From Rhodococcus sp. 06-462-5 (GTDB lineage Bacteria > Actinomycetota > Actinomycetes > Mycobacteriales > Mycobacteriaceae), in the NCBI RefSeq assembly GCF_002258315.1, contig NZ_NOYD01000054.1, positions 58,539 through 122,538 on the forward strand: a DNA stretch of 64,000 nucleotides, in the 5' to 3' direction. This document shows positions 34,454 through 42,564 of the stretch, piece after piece. The notes beneath the pieces are model-generated. The model saw only the letters and a list, made by a program, of their open reading frames with translations. It had not been told where the DNA came from and searched no databases. Positions within the stretch are counted from its first letter, which is position 1; the number at the start of each line of letters is the position of its first letter. The translations under genes and the position numbers were made by a program.

Positions 34454-35077
34454 TCATGGTGCGTCGCATGGGGTACCCGAAGAAGTCACTGCATCGGAAA
34501 CAATGCGCCAGCCTGATGAATCTGGCCACGCCACGTTCTCCAGAGTCGGCTTGCCCAGCTCCCGCCGGACTCGGTCAGGAGGGAGCACACTCGTGCCGTC
34601 CGGACGGATCTGGTCATAGTTCGAGCTGTCGATGCAGACTCGCAATGTTGCCGACGCTTCTTCCTTAATTGGGTTCCCGTCAGCATCCTTTGGTGCCTGC
34701 AGTTCCGTCACGAATGCATCTGCGACAGTCGCAGCACCCGTGGAGACAATTCCTTGAGATCGGCGCAGGTTCACGTTTGCCTTCAACTGATCGAGGATCT
34801 TTCCACTCGCAACAGAGTCCAGCATGTTGATGTCTACAGCAGGATCGCTCTCGACCTTCGCGAGAACGGCGAAGAACTCATTCACCTTTGCTGTTGCCTG
34901 CTCGGTCGCCTGTTGTTCCGGGGACTTTTCGACGCCCTCTGGTCCCGTGAGGACCGGCTGCGTGGTGGTCGTTACGGGGGTCGCCTCAATGTCACCGCTC
35001 CCGCATGCGACGCTGATGCTTGCAGCGGCTGCTACTGCGAGGATTGCCGCGCCTGTGCGACGTCGTGTGCTGATCAT
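34454..35077 (-). CDS. Lipoprotein of the Tad pilus locus
   Basis: A 207-residue lipoprotein: signal peptide with lipobox (AAASISVACGSG, Cys at residue 25), a Thr/Pro/Glu-rich linker, then a folded domain resembling extracytoplasmic NTF2-like lipoproteins of actinobacteria (KVNEFFAVLAKVESDPAVDINMLDSVASGKILDQL, ..ATLRVCIDSSNYDQI). Its ATG overlaps the stop of a 40-codon ORF (ATGA). Function unknown; surface role in pilus assembly likely by location. Confidence 0.72.
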   Translation of the reverse strand: MISTRRRTGAAILAVAAAASISVACGSGDIEATPVTTTTQPVLTGPEGVEKSPEQQATEQATAKVNEFFAVLAKVESDPAVDINMLDSVASGKILDQLKANVNLRRSQGIVSTGAATVADAFVTELQAPKDADGNPIKEEASATLRVCIDSSNYDQIRPDGTSVLPPDRVRRELGKPTLENVAWPDSSGWRIVSDAVTSSGTPCDAP

Positions 35078-35196
35078 CGTGGACCCCCTACGTTGTTCTG
35101 TGCGTTGTACTGCGATAACGATAATGGTGCGGCTGTTTGGACCGTAACGTGCTTACCGGACACTTCAGACACCTCGATTGACGCGACTGCTATCAA
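35074..35196 (-). CDS. Coupled 40-codon mini-ORF between the LysM protein and lipoprotein genes
   Basis: The TTG at 35196-35194 overlaps the stop of the LysM gene (TTGA), and the TGA at 35076-35074 overlaps the ATG of the lipoprotein gene (ATGA). The encoded peptide begins LIAVASIEVSEVSGKHVTVQ and ends YNAQNNVGGPR. No TM segment. The 4-bp overlaps at both ends, the same arrangement as other joints in this operon, are the evidence that it is translated. No function known. Confidence 0.55.
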   Translation of the reverse strand: MIAVASIEVSEVSGKHVTVQTAAPLSLSQYNAQNNVGGPR

Positions 35197-38100
35197 CTGG
35201 CTATTGCTCCGATCCGGTAGAGGGCGTTGCCGCCATTGTGGAATTGCGCGAGGGCGCGCAAGAGTTCGTCGGTTTCGGGTTCTGGGTCGACATCGATGTC
35301 GGCGAGGTTCGCGAGCAGTTGGTCGATCAGCTCCTGGGTCTTGCTGATCTCGTCGCTCCCGTGGGTAGCGATGATCGCCAGTCTCCAGAGACCTTCTCGG
35401 AACGGTTCGACGGTGACGCCGCGGTTTGCGGTGGTGAGCGCGGCGGAAAGATCTCCGGTCTTTATTTGTCTGGTGGCGAGCTCTTCGAGGGCATCCGCGA
35501 GGGTCGAGATCATGTGCTGCTGTAGGTTTCGTGCCCACCCGTAACGGTCTGACCGTGTCCCGGCGAATGGTTGATCGTTTACCAGTTCTGCAGCCGTCCG
35601 CAATTCCGCATCGGTGGCGGCGGCCGGAGTGGTGTCGATCAGTTGTTGCCAGTAGTCCCAGTCCGATCGGACATCGGGGTGCAGTCGGTAGCCGGTGCGG
35701 CCGGTGCGGTCGCCGTGCTTCGGAAATGCCTGCTCACCGTTCTCTGTCTCTCCCAACCAATTTCGCAGTCTCGAGAGGTAGTTCTGGCGTCGTGTCGCCT
35801 TCTTTTTCGGCTGATCCTCCAGAGGGAGTTTGTCGAAATTGTCTGCAGGCCAGATCTTTTTGTCGATGGAGTCGTGTTTGATTCCCGGGTGGATGGAGAG
35901 AAGAGCGGCGATCTCGGTTAGGAGTACTTCACGGCCGTCCTTGGGTGGCTCCCCGGTCGGGGTGGTGACTGCTGGTTTCCCGAGAAGATGGAGCCAGAGA
36001 TGTCCCGGGGCCGGTACGTCACCAGCGACAGGAGCGATGGGTGGGGCCTGGTCGTCGTACCTGATCGCTTCTGGGGATGTCCACTGCGCGGCGTCCGGGC
36101 TGTAGGTCGGAACGTTTGTGACGTCGGGGGCGGTCTCCGATGCGGTAGTTCCGTTCAGCAGCAGCTGGTCGGTGGGGTCGATCGTGGTGACGGAGTCGAG
36201 GAAGGTCTCAGCGCTTTCGGCGTCGGTGAGGTGTGCGTCGATTTCGGCTGCAGCCCAGGGGTCGTGCATGGACGACTCTGTGGGGATAGCTGGCTGTGTG
36301 GCGGTCGCGAGGTAGGCGGTAATGCCTTCATATTGGTCCGGCTCGAGAAATGCTGGCTGGAATGCGAAGCCGCCGTCGGTGTCTCGTTTGACAAGGCTTG
36401 CGGTGTTGCGGTCGACGATGTCGAGTGTCCACGCGGCCTGGGTGTTCTCGCTGGCGGTGCTGGCGGTGCTGGCGGCAGCGAACGCCACGCGCGGTGTGGC
36501 GGCCAGGATCTGATCGAGTGATTGCTGTTGGTCGGCCGTCAACTGACTCGCGATGAGAACTACTTCGGGGGCGGTCATTTCGCTTGTGTCGTAGATCGAA
36601 CGGGCCGCTGCAATGCTGTCGATGTGTTGTTCGACGAGGGTGTCTTGGTCACGTTCGGCTTGTCGGGCGAGTCTGGCCAGCACTTCGCCTGGTTGGTCGG
36701 TGTGCTCGATTCGACCGTTGCCGAACAGTTCGGGGAGCTCCTGTCCGAAACCGATCAGCGTCAGGTGCAGATTGTCGGCGAGCGGGGATTCGACGAGTTC
36801 GAGGGCCAGGGCCTGGAGAGTGCCGCGGGCGTGCTCTGGTGAAGCTGAGACGCCGAGGTAGCCGAGTTCTTCCAGGTTGAGAAGAACTTGGGTTCGGTCG
36901 TCTGTGGAACCGAGTGTCACGAGCGTGGGGTACGGGCTGATTGTGGTGGGTGCTGGGGCGATCCGGACGTCGGCGGGGAGGGTCCAGGTGCCGGTCTCTG
37001 ATCTGAGCCACTGGTCCGGCAGTACGGAGTCATCAAGGATTACTAGCTCCACCGCATCGGGACCGATGAATGCGCCGAGTAATGCCGGCAGTGCGTTGCC
37101 CTGTGTCCGAGCGTGTTCGGCGATAGTCCTCAGTGCTTCGTCGAGCCGCGTGAGGACGTTGTTGTCCGCTGCAGAATGAATCTGTTCTTCCACAACTGCT
37201 GCAGCGCCCCAGGTTTGAGGGAGGGTCTCGCCTCTGCGGCGATCGTGCTGTTGACGGTGCCGGCGCAGCCCGAAGGCCCCAGCCAGTCCGATGGCCGCTA
37301 GGGCTGAGATACCGAGCCACAATGTGCTGTTCTGATCCTCGGAGACATCGCTTGGCTGCGCAGTGGCGGCGATATATACCGGGTCTGTCGTCGATGTATT
37401 CAGTGGGATCTGGGTGGCTGGCTGAGTCGGGGCGGGAGCTGCAGCAGGACTGGGTGACGACGTCTGCGCTGGAGCAGGCATTTGAGCGGGTGCCGGCCCG
37501 GGTGCCACAACATCTGCGCCCGCGGACTCAGCAGCAGGTTCGGAAGCTGCCACCGGGGCGGGAGCCTCTGCTGGCTCAGGGGCGGCCACCGGAGCAGGCG
37601 CTGGCTCAGGAACCGCCGACGGGGCGGGGGCCTCTGCCTGCTCAGGGGCTGCTGGAGCAGGCGCTGGCTCAGGAGCCGCCGCTGTCGGAGCAGGTAGCTG
37701 TGACGAAGCGCTGTTGAGTTCGATGCCGAAAATCTTCGCAGCGGCGGCGGCAGCGGCCTGCGCTTCTGCCTGAGCCTGTTCGTCACCGCCCGGAACCATC
37801 TCCGCTTGTTCCGGAACGTCGGTGCCACCCAGGAGAGGTGCAGCGGAGGACAGTTCAGGCGCTGCTGCGGGGGCCGGTTCAGGAGCGGCAGCCGGAGCCG
37901 GTTCGGGAGCGGCAGCGACCGGGGCCGGTTCAGGAGCGACGGTCGGTTCGGGCACAGCAGCAGGTACAGGAGCGGCAGCAACCGGGGCCGGGTCGGGGGA
38001 AGCAACCGGACCCGGTTCGGGCGTGACGGTCTCGGCGGTTTGATCGTTGACGGTGAGCTGCTGGCCGACGTGGATGATTGTCGACGGTGCAGTTCCGTCG

Positions 38101-38855
38101 GCGTTGATGATTTCTTTGTAGCGGTGTCCGTCACCCAGATGTTGCTCGGCGATGCTCCAGAGACTGTCGCCTTCTCGAACTGTGTAGGCCCCGTCGACGG
38201 TTGTGGGTGCGGCGGCGGGGAGCTGAAGTTTCCATCCTGGTTGCAGCCATCCGTCGACGGTCAGGACGTCGGCGTTGAGTTGCTTGATCTCGGTGTATCG
38301 AAAGCCATCGCCAAGGTGGCGTTCTGCGAGTTTCCATAGGCTGTCGCCCTGCTGCACCGTGATGGTTTCCCCGTTGATGGGGCGGGCGGGGGCTTCTGCT
38401 GGATGCGGTTGGCTTTGTTGCGTTACTTGGATCGGTGCCGAGTGGGCAGGGGCGTCGAAGAGCGGTAGTGCTGTGGCGGTGAGGGGTTGGGCTGTGGCGG
38501 TGCCCGCTGTTACCAGCATGAGCGCTCCGCCTATGAGAACGGAGGCGCTTCGCTGCTGGAAGCCGAGGCCTCGGAGTTGAGGTGCTTTGATGCCGCGTAG
38601 TGCTGCGACGAGTTCGATGACGGTGCTGAAGGTGAAGGTGGCCCAGGCGAGCCAGCCGATCCAGGTCACGAATCCGAGGAAGAGTGATCCGTCGTCTTGG
38701 GTGGTCAGAGCTGTTTTGATCTGGTCGAGATCGGGCAGCGTCGTCGGTATTGGGTTGCCGCGGAATGTCCACAGTGCGAGCGGAATTCCGACGACGAGGA
38801 CGAGTAGGACGATCAGGTAGAGCAAACCAGTCAAGCGCCGTCGGATGGTGGTCAT
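35193..38855 (-). CDS. LysM and BTAD domain membrane protein of the Tad locus
   Basis: A 1220-residue protein. Three TM helices lie in the first ~120 residues (GLLYLIVLLVLVVGIPLALW; WIGWLAWATFTFSTVIELVAAL; ASVLIGGALMLVTAGTATA). Then come two LysM repeats (ITVQQGDSLWKLAERHLGDG and YTVREGDSLWSIAEQHLGDG), a ~230-residue Ala/Pro/Glu repeat region, a fourth TM (LWLGISALAAIGLAGAFGL), a large cytoplasmic region and a C-terminal bacterial transcriptional activator domain (winged helix plus helical BTAD, LHPDVRSDWDYWQQLID...TEPFREGLWRLAIIATHG-like). LysM binds peptidoglycan. It could sense the wall and signal inward, or hold the pilus machine to the wall. Confidence 0.85.
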   Translation of the reverse strand: MTTIRRRLTGLLYLIVLLVLVVGIPLALWTFRGNPIPTTLPDLDQIKTALTTQDDGSLFLGFVTWIGWLAWATFTFSTVIELVAALRGIKAPQLRGLGFQQRSASVLIGGALMLVTAGTATAQPLTATALPLFDAPAHSAPIQVTQQSQPHPAEAPARPINGETITVQQGDSLWKLAERHLGDGFRYTEIKQLNADVLTVDGWLQPGWKLQLPAAAPTTVDGAYTVREGDSLWSIAEQHLGDGHRYKEIINADGTAPSTIIHVGQQLTVNDQTAETVTPEPGPVASPDPAPVAAAPVPAAVPEPTVAPEPAPVAAAPEPAPAAAPEPAPAAAPELSSAAPLLGGTDVPEQAEMVPGGDEQAQAEAQAAAAAAAKIFGIELNSASSQLPAPTAAAPEPAPAPAAPEQAEAPAPSAVPEPAPAPVAAPEPAEAPAPVAASEPAAESAGADVVAPGPAPAQMPAPAQTSSPSPAAAPAPTQPATQIPLNTSTTDPVYIAATAQPSDVSEDQNSTLWLGISALAAIGLAGAFGLRRHRQQHDRRRGETLPQTWGAAAVVEEQIHSAADNNVLTRLDEALRTIAEHARTQGNALPALLGAFIGPDAVELVILDDSVLPDQWLRSETGTWTLPADVRIAPAPTTISPYPTLVTLGSTDDRTQVLLNLEELGYLGVSASPEHARGTLQALALELVESPLADNLHLTLIGFGQELPELFGNGRIEHTDQPGEVLARLARQAERDQDTLVEQHIDSIAAARSIYDTSEMTAPEVVLIASQLTADQQQSLDQILAATPRVAFAAASTASTASENTQAAWTLDIVDRNTASLVKRDTDGGFAFQPAFLEPDQYEGITAYLATATQPAIPTESSMHDPWAAAEIDAHLTDAESAETFLDSVTTIDPTDQLLLNGTTASETAPDVTNVPTYSPDAAQWTSPEAIRYDDQAPPIAPVAGDVPAPGHLWLHLLGKPAVTTPTGEPPKDGREVLLTEIAALLSIHPGIKHDSIDKKIWPADNFDKLPLEDQPKKKATRRQNYLSRLRNWLGETENGEQAFPKHGDRTGRTGYRLHPDVRSDWDYWQQLIDTTPAAATDAELRTAAELVNDQPFAGTRSDRYGWARNLQQHMISTLADALEELATRQIKTGDLSAALTTANRGVTVEPFREGLWRLAIIATHGSDEISKTQELIDQLLANLADIDVDPEPETDELLRALAQFHNGGNALYRIGAIAS

Positions 38856-38983
38856 GCGGGTGTCCTTTCCGATGGCTGCAGGGTGGCCGGGGTCGTGCAG
38901 CGTTGCGCCGCGAGCTGTCGAATCACGTCCTCCGTCTTCTCGTGGAGTTCTGCGACTCGTCTGCTCTGCGGTCGATTGGTCAT
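38852..38983 (-). CDS. Coupled 43-codon mini-ORF upstream of the LysM-BTAD gene
   Basis: The ATG at 38983-38981 overlaps the stop of the TadE/G-like gene (ATGA), and its TGA at 38854-38852 overlaps the ATG of the LysM gene (ATGA). It encodes MTNRPQSRRVAELHEKTEDV, then IRQLAAQRCTTPATLQPSER and TPA: a basic start, a short amphipathic helix and a disordered end. Overlaps of 4 bp on both sides leave little doubt that the region is translated; the peptide may act mainly as a coupling device. Confidence 0.65.
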   Translation of the reverse strand: MTNRPQSRRVAELHEKTEDVIRQLAAQRCTTPATLQPSERTPA

Positions 38984-39447
38984 GGTGTGCCGGGGATTCC
39001 GAGGTTGGTGCGGTTCAGGTTGACGGTGGCTGTTCCGATGATCTGCTGTGGCCCGACGCCGATCAAACCGAGGACACGGGGTTGGTAGGTCGTTGTGGTG
39101 GTGATCAGCAGTGTTGTCGGTCCGGTCTGCACGACGACGCCGGGGATTCCTGCTGCGGCAAGGTATTTGGTGGCTTTGGCTTGGGCTGTCAGCGGGTTGA
39201 CGACGACGTTGGTACCGCGGACTGCGAGTGGTTCGATGATGGCTTGTCCTGCCCCGCGGGCTGCTTCTTCAGCGACTTGCTCGGCGCGCTGCTTGGCGTA
39301 AACTTTGCCGCCGCCGTCGACGACGAGACCCATCATGATCAGCAACGCCATGGCTGTGATGACGCTCCACATGGCGATGGTTCCGGCGTCGTTGTGCGCG
39401 TCTCGCCGTGTGCAGGCGGCCACCGCCCGGCGTAGTGCTTCGGTCAT
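38980..39447 (-). CDS. TadE/TadG-like pseudopilin
   Basis: A 155-residue protein with the TadG-type start (RRDAHNDAGTIAMWSVITAMALLIMMGLVVDGGGKVYAKQRAEQVAEEAARGAGQ): a short basic leader, one TM helix, then DGGG and the helix with RAEQVAEEAARGAG. Such minor pilins prime or regulate Flp pilus assembly. The ATG at 39447 shares a base with the stop of the upstream gene. Third of three consecutive TadE/G-like genes. Confidence 0.85.
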   Translation of the reverse strand: MTEALRRAVAACTRRDAHNDAGTIAMWSVITAMALLIMMGLVVDGGGKVYAKQRAEQVAEEAARGAGQAIIEPLAVRGTNVVVNPLTAQAKATKYLAAAGIPGVVVQTGPTTLLITTTTTYQPRVLGLIGVGPQQIIGTATVNLNRTNLGIPGTP

Positions 39448-39905
39448 CAGGCGCGCTCCCGGTAGGTGTCGACGGGTGAAGTCGCGGTTGCTGTGATGGT
39501 CCGTGAGCCCATGACTTGCGGGAATCCGAGTGCGTCGAGGGAGATGACGCACGTGACGGTGGCCGAGACGGAAGCCGTGACGCCGGGGCGAGTTCTGAAT
39601 CCGCCGAGGTCGGTGTTGACGTTGAGAGCGGAACAGGTGAGCCCTCGTGCTGCCAGGTCGTTTCGCGCGGCTGCTTGCGCATCGGGGGCTGCGGAGAACG
39701 CCGTTCGCGCGATGGAGGCGGTACGCGCGGCCTCGTTCGCGGCGTGGACTACTTTCTGGTGCGCTTGCGCGAGAACGCCGAAGGTGACGATCAGTGCGAT
39801 CAGGAACAGTGTGGCGGGGGCGACGATGACAGTCTGCAGGGCCGATCCTCGGTCGTCGGCTCTGGCTGCGGCTGCCAGCTGGCGCAGTTTGTTCGCGGTG
39901 TTCAT
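39447..39905 (-). CDS. TadE-like pseudopilin
   Basis: A 152-residue protein: basic leader (RADDRGSALQTVIVAPATLFLIALIVTFGVLAQAHQKVVHAANEAARTASIART), TadE family signature of D-RG-ALQ..., one TM helix and the NEAAR helix. The C-terminal half is a beta-rich domain with Cys pairs (LTCSALN and VTCVISL). It overlaps both neighbours by 1-4 bp in the leftward operon. Confidence 0.88.
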   Translation of the reverse strand: MNTANKLRQLAAAARADDRGSALQTVIVAPATLFLIALIVTFGVLAQAHQKVVHAANEAARTASIARTAFSAAPDAQAAARNDLAARGLTCSALNVNTDLGGFRTRPGVTASVSATVTCVISLDALGFPQVMGSRTITATATSPVDTYRERA

Positions 39906-40327
39906 CTGGTTCCTGGGGCAGTGACTCGTTCAACGGGAAGCGTCTCGCTGACATTGATGTCGAGGGAGAAGAAGGGGATGAGGCGGATGGGTTGTCCGGT
40001 GATCTGGACAGTTGCTTCTCGCAAGCCTCGGTTGACGACAATGACGGGTGCTCGAAGGGTCGTCGGGCCGGCGGTGGATGCGAAGGCGTAGCCCGCCGCT
40101 GTTCCGGCCGCAGCGCTGCCGAATTGCGATCGCGCTTGTCGTAGAGCTTCTTCACCGGTCGAAATCGCTACGGTCCGTGCGTGAGCGTAGAGAGCTGCCT
40201 GGATTGCGATGAGGAAGAGCAGTAGGACGACGCCGAATACCACGACTGTTTCGAGGGCTGCGCCGCGGTCGTCTCGACGTATGCGGGTGAGCCATTCGCG
40301 TAGTGGTACATGTGTGTCGGTGAGCAA
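39902..40327 (-). CDS. TadE-like pseudopilin
   Basis: A 141-residue protein: LTRIRRDDRGAALETVVVFGVVLLLFLIAIQAALYAHARTVAISTGEEALRQARSQFGS is the TadE signature (DDRGAALE at the prepilin-type cleavage region, TM helix, then charged helix). The remainder is a compact beta domain. First of the three TadE/G-like genes, 38 bp after the Flp pilin gene. Confidence 0.88.
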   Translation of the reverse strand: MLTDTHVPLREWLTRIRRDDRGAALETVVVFGVVLLLFLIAIQAALYAHARTVAISTGEEALRQARSQFGSAAAGTAAGYAFASTAGPTTLRAPVIVVNRGLREATVQITGQPIRLIPFFSLDINVSETLPVERVTAPGTR

Positions 40328-40365
40328 CGCTGGTCCTCCCCTGTCTCGTTGGGCGAGTGGTGGGG

Positions 40366-40596
40366 TTACTGGATTCGGTTGAGGTAGCGCTGTGCAACCA
40401 CGGTGATTCCGGCGACGATAGCGATGGCGAGGATGACGAGGCCGGCGGTGATGACGACGGTCTCCATGCTGTAGCCCTTGTCGCTTTTGCGTCCGCCGGC
40501 GCGCTCGGTCATCCGGGTATAGGAGAACAGTGCCAATGCGAACAGTGTTGCGGTGGTTGCTGCGATCCGGTTTGCGATTGTGCGCGATGCTGCCAT
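40366..40596 (-). CDS. Flp-type pilin
   Basis: A 76-residue small protein: a basic N-terminal part with one hydrophobic stretch (TTATLFALALFSYTRM), then RKSDKGYSMETVVITAGLVILAIAIVAGITVVAQRYL. The G-YSMETV junction followed by a TM helix resembles the Flp prepilin cleavage and hydrophobic segment. The leader is longer than typical. Ribosome site AAGGGA precedes the ATG. It probably encodes the major pilin subunit and is likely expressed from its own promoter in the 169-bp gap to tadC. Confidence 0.75.
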   Translation of the reverse strand: MAASRTIANRIAATTATLFALALFSYTRMTERAGGRKSDKGYSMETVVITAGLVILAIAIVAGITVVAQRYLNRIQ

Positions 40597-40765
40597 GTGA
40601 CGTTTCCCTTCGATATGTAAAAGCCCTGGTTATGACGGTTCTGGATGCCGGTCAGACTATCGCCAAGACCGGACACTTCGAGCAGGTGAAGTGCACGGAT
40701 CGGTGTTTGCACAGCTCAAACTTGGTAGTTGATCGTTGAATGACAACGCATTCGGGTTGTTCGGT

Positions 40766-41689
40766 CTAGACGCCGCCCATGATGTTCACTCCGGCCGGCA
40801 CGATCAGCATGATCATGAACAGCACGGCCAAGGTGCCGAGAGGTGCGTCCATCTTCTTCGTTTTGGCTCCTGCTTCGCCTTGTTCTTTCGAGAGCAGGGC
40901 ACTGCGGAGCGCTCCGGCCCGCGCGGCAAGAGTGTCGGCCACGCTCGCTCCCTGGTCGCCGGTATAGGTCATGATGTCCGCGAGATCTCCCAACTCCGGC
41001 AGCGCCAGTTCGGCTGCAAGATTGGACAGAGCAGCCCATGGTGCCTGTCCGGCGAGGGACGCTTTCTGAAGCTCGGCATCCAGACGTAGAAACACCCAGC
41101 TATCGCCCACTGCGGCAGCGCGTTCGAGACTTTGGAATGCAGCGACGCCGCCACTTCGGTTCAACGAAACGAAGTCGATGAACGCCGCCAATGCTCGGGT
41201 GAATTCGAGTCGGGCACTAGCGGCGCGAGTCTTGACGTCGGCGTCGGGCGCGAAGAATCCCACCAGCGCCAGGACGAGGGAACCGGCTACGGGAAAAGTC
41301 AGGGGCACTGCCATGCCGAACAGCGCCAGGAGTGCGATCGAAATCGGCGCGATGATCAGACCTATTGCAGCGGAAAGGATTTTGTCTCCGATGAACTTTT
41401 GTGGAGTTTCTCGGAGGATCGCCAGGTCCGCGGTCGGGATCCTGAACCACGCCTGCGATCGCAGCCGCGGGTAGAAGCGGGCACCGACCTTGTAGGACAG
41501 GGCATCCGAACCGGTGAGGTCGTCACCGCCGCGGGTGTCGACGGTGTACGGGTCCGGGGCTGCACCGGACAGTCGTTCCATGGCATCGCCGAGTGCTGGG
41601 TCGGCCGGCAGTATGCGGAGAACGAGGAGGATCAAGCCGAGAGCGGCGAGAGCGGCAAGGGCGATCGCCCAGAGCTCGAAGTTGTTCAT
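40766..41689 (-). CDS. tadC: TadC-like inner-membrane platform protein
   Basis: A 307-residue T2SSF-domain protein with an N-terminal TM, a cytoplasmic helical bundle (FTRALAAFIDFVSLNRSGGVAAFQSLERAAAVGDSWVFLRLDAELQKA), and C-terminal TM helices (GTLAVLFMIMLIVPAGVNIM). TadB and TadC form the membrane platform on which TadA drives pilin assembly. ATG overlaps the tadB stop. Normal length. Confidence 0.85.
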   Translation of the reverse strand: MNNFELWAIALAALAALGLILLVLRILPADPALGDAMERLSGAAPDPYTVDTRGGDDLTGSDALSYKVGARFYPRLRSQAWFRIPTADLAILRETPQKFIGDKILSAAIGLIIAPISIALLALFGMAVPLTFPVAGSLVLALVGFFAPDADVKTRAASARLEFTRALAAFIDFVSLNRSGGVAAFQSLERAAAVGDSWVFLRLDAELQKASLAGQAPWAALSNLAAELALPELGDLADIMTYTGDQGASVADTLAARAGALRSALLSKEQGEAGAKTKKMDAPLGTLAVLFMIMLIVPAGVNIMGGV

Positions 41690-42564
41690 ACTGCGCTCCT
41701 CTCACGTGCGGTGTTTGCTGCGTCGCGGTCCTTGGTGCCGATGAACCTGGGGTATTTCACTGGCAAGGTGTATCGCTTCATCCACCCGAGCACCAGGCCG
41801 AAACCGATGAATTCGAGGAACAGAACGGGCTGGAGGAGGGGCTGTTTGTACGGGTCCATGTAGTTGGTGAACAGGAACAACCCAACGATGACAACGACGG
41901 TGATGACGGTGACCCCGCGAGCGGTCGTGCGGGGCCCTTGCCGTTCCGCTTCGGCCGTTCTGCGGTTGCGCACGTTCTCTGCCACCGATTCTGAAAGTCG
42001 CTTCAAGGCTGCGGTGAGTCCGGAGCCGCGCAGGCGAGCTGCCTGCCGCAGTGCACCGACCACGTAGTCGCCGGTGGAATCGTCGAGATCGTCTGCGAAC
42101 CGAAGCAACGCTTCGTCGATCGACACATTGCCACGCAGGCGCGTGATGAGGCTCGTAATTTCCGGACGCAATGCTTGAGGCATTCCCCTGTGCGTTGCGA
42201 TGATGGCCTGTTCGAGGCCGGATCCTGCTGCGAGCACTCCAGTCAGGTTGCGCACCCATTCTTCGAGGGCATTGAGGCGTTCGATGTCGTCGGCGGCGGC
42301 TGACGATCCGAGTAGGTAGGGGACGCCTACTGCTGCGATCGGAATGATGGGGAAGAGTACGAACCATCCACTGAGGAGCCATGCAGCAAGGCCGACGGCA
42401 GTTCCGATGGCGAGGAGTAATTTTGTCCGCCGGGCAATCCGCGCACGTGAGGTGCGGTGGCGTGTCGGCGCAGTCGGGTCGCGGCGATCGCGAATTCCGT
42501 TGGCAAAAAACCACATCCCGGCGGCAAAGACAAGGACGATACCGACGGCCGTGAACGTGTACAT
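41686..42564 (-). CDS. tadB: TadB-like inner-membrane platform protein
   Basis: A 292-residue T2SSF protein: N-terminal TM helix pair, central helical domain (LNALEEWVRNLTGVLAAGSGLEQAIIATHRGMPQALRPEI...LRGSGLTAALKRLSESVAENVRNRRTAEAERQGPRTTARG), then C-terminal TM helices. Its ATG shares one base with the tadA stop. Partner of TadC in the Tad motor. Confidence 0.87.
   Translation of the reverse strand: MYTFTAVGIVLVFAAGMWFFANGIRDRRDPTAPTRHRTSRARIARRTKLLLAIGTAVGLAAWLLSGWFVLFPIIPIAAVGVPYLLGSSAAADDIERLNALEEWVRNLTGVLAAGSGLEQAIIATHRGMPQALRPEITSLITRLRGNVSIDEALLRFADDLDDSTGDYVVGALRQAARLRGSGLTAALKRLSESVAENVRNRRTAEAERQGPRTTARGVTVITVVVIVGLFLFTNYMDPYKQPLLQPVLFLEFIGFGLVLGWMKRYTLPVKYPRFIGTKDRDAANTARERSAV

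Noticed and set aside
38980..40155. 391-codon single frame across two TadE/G-like genes
   Set aside because: Only the last 155 codons are a pseudopilin; the rest is an out-of-frame reading of the next TadE genes.
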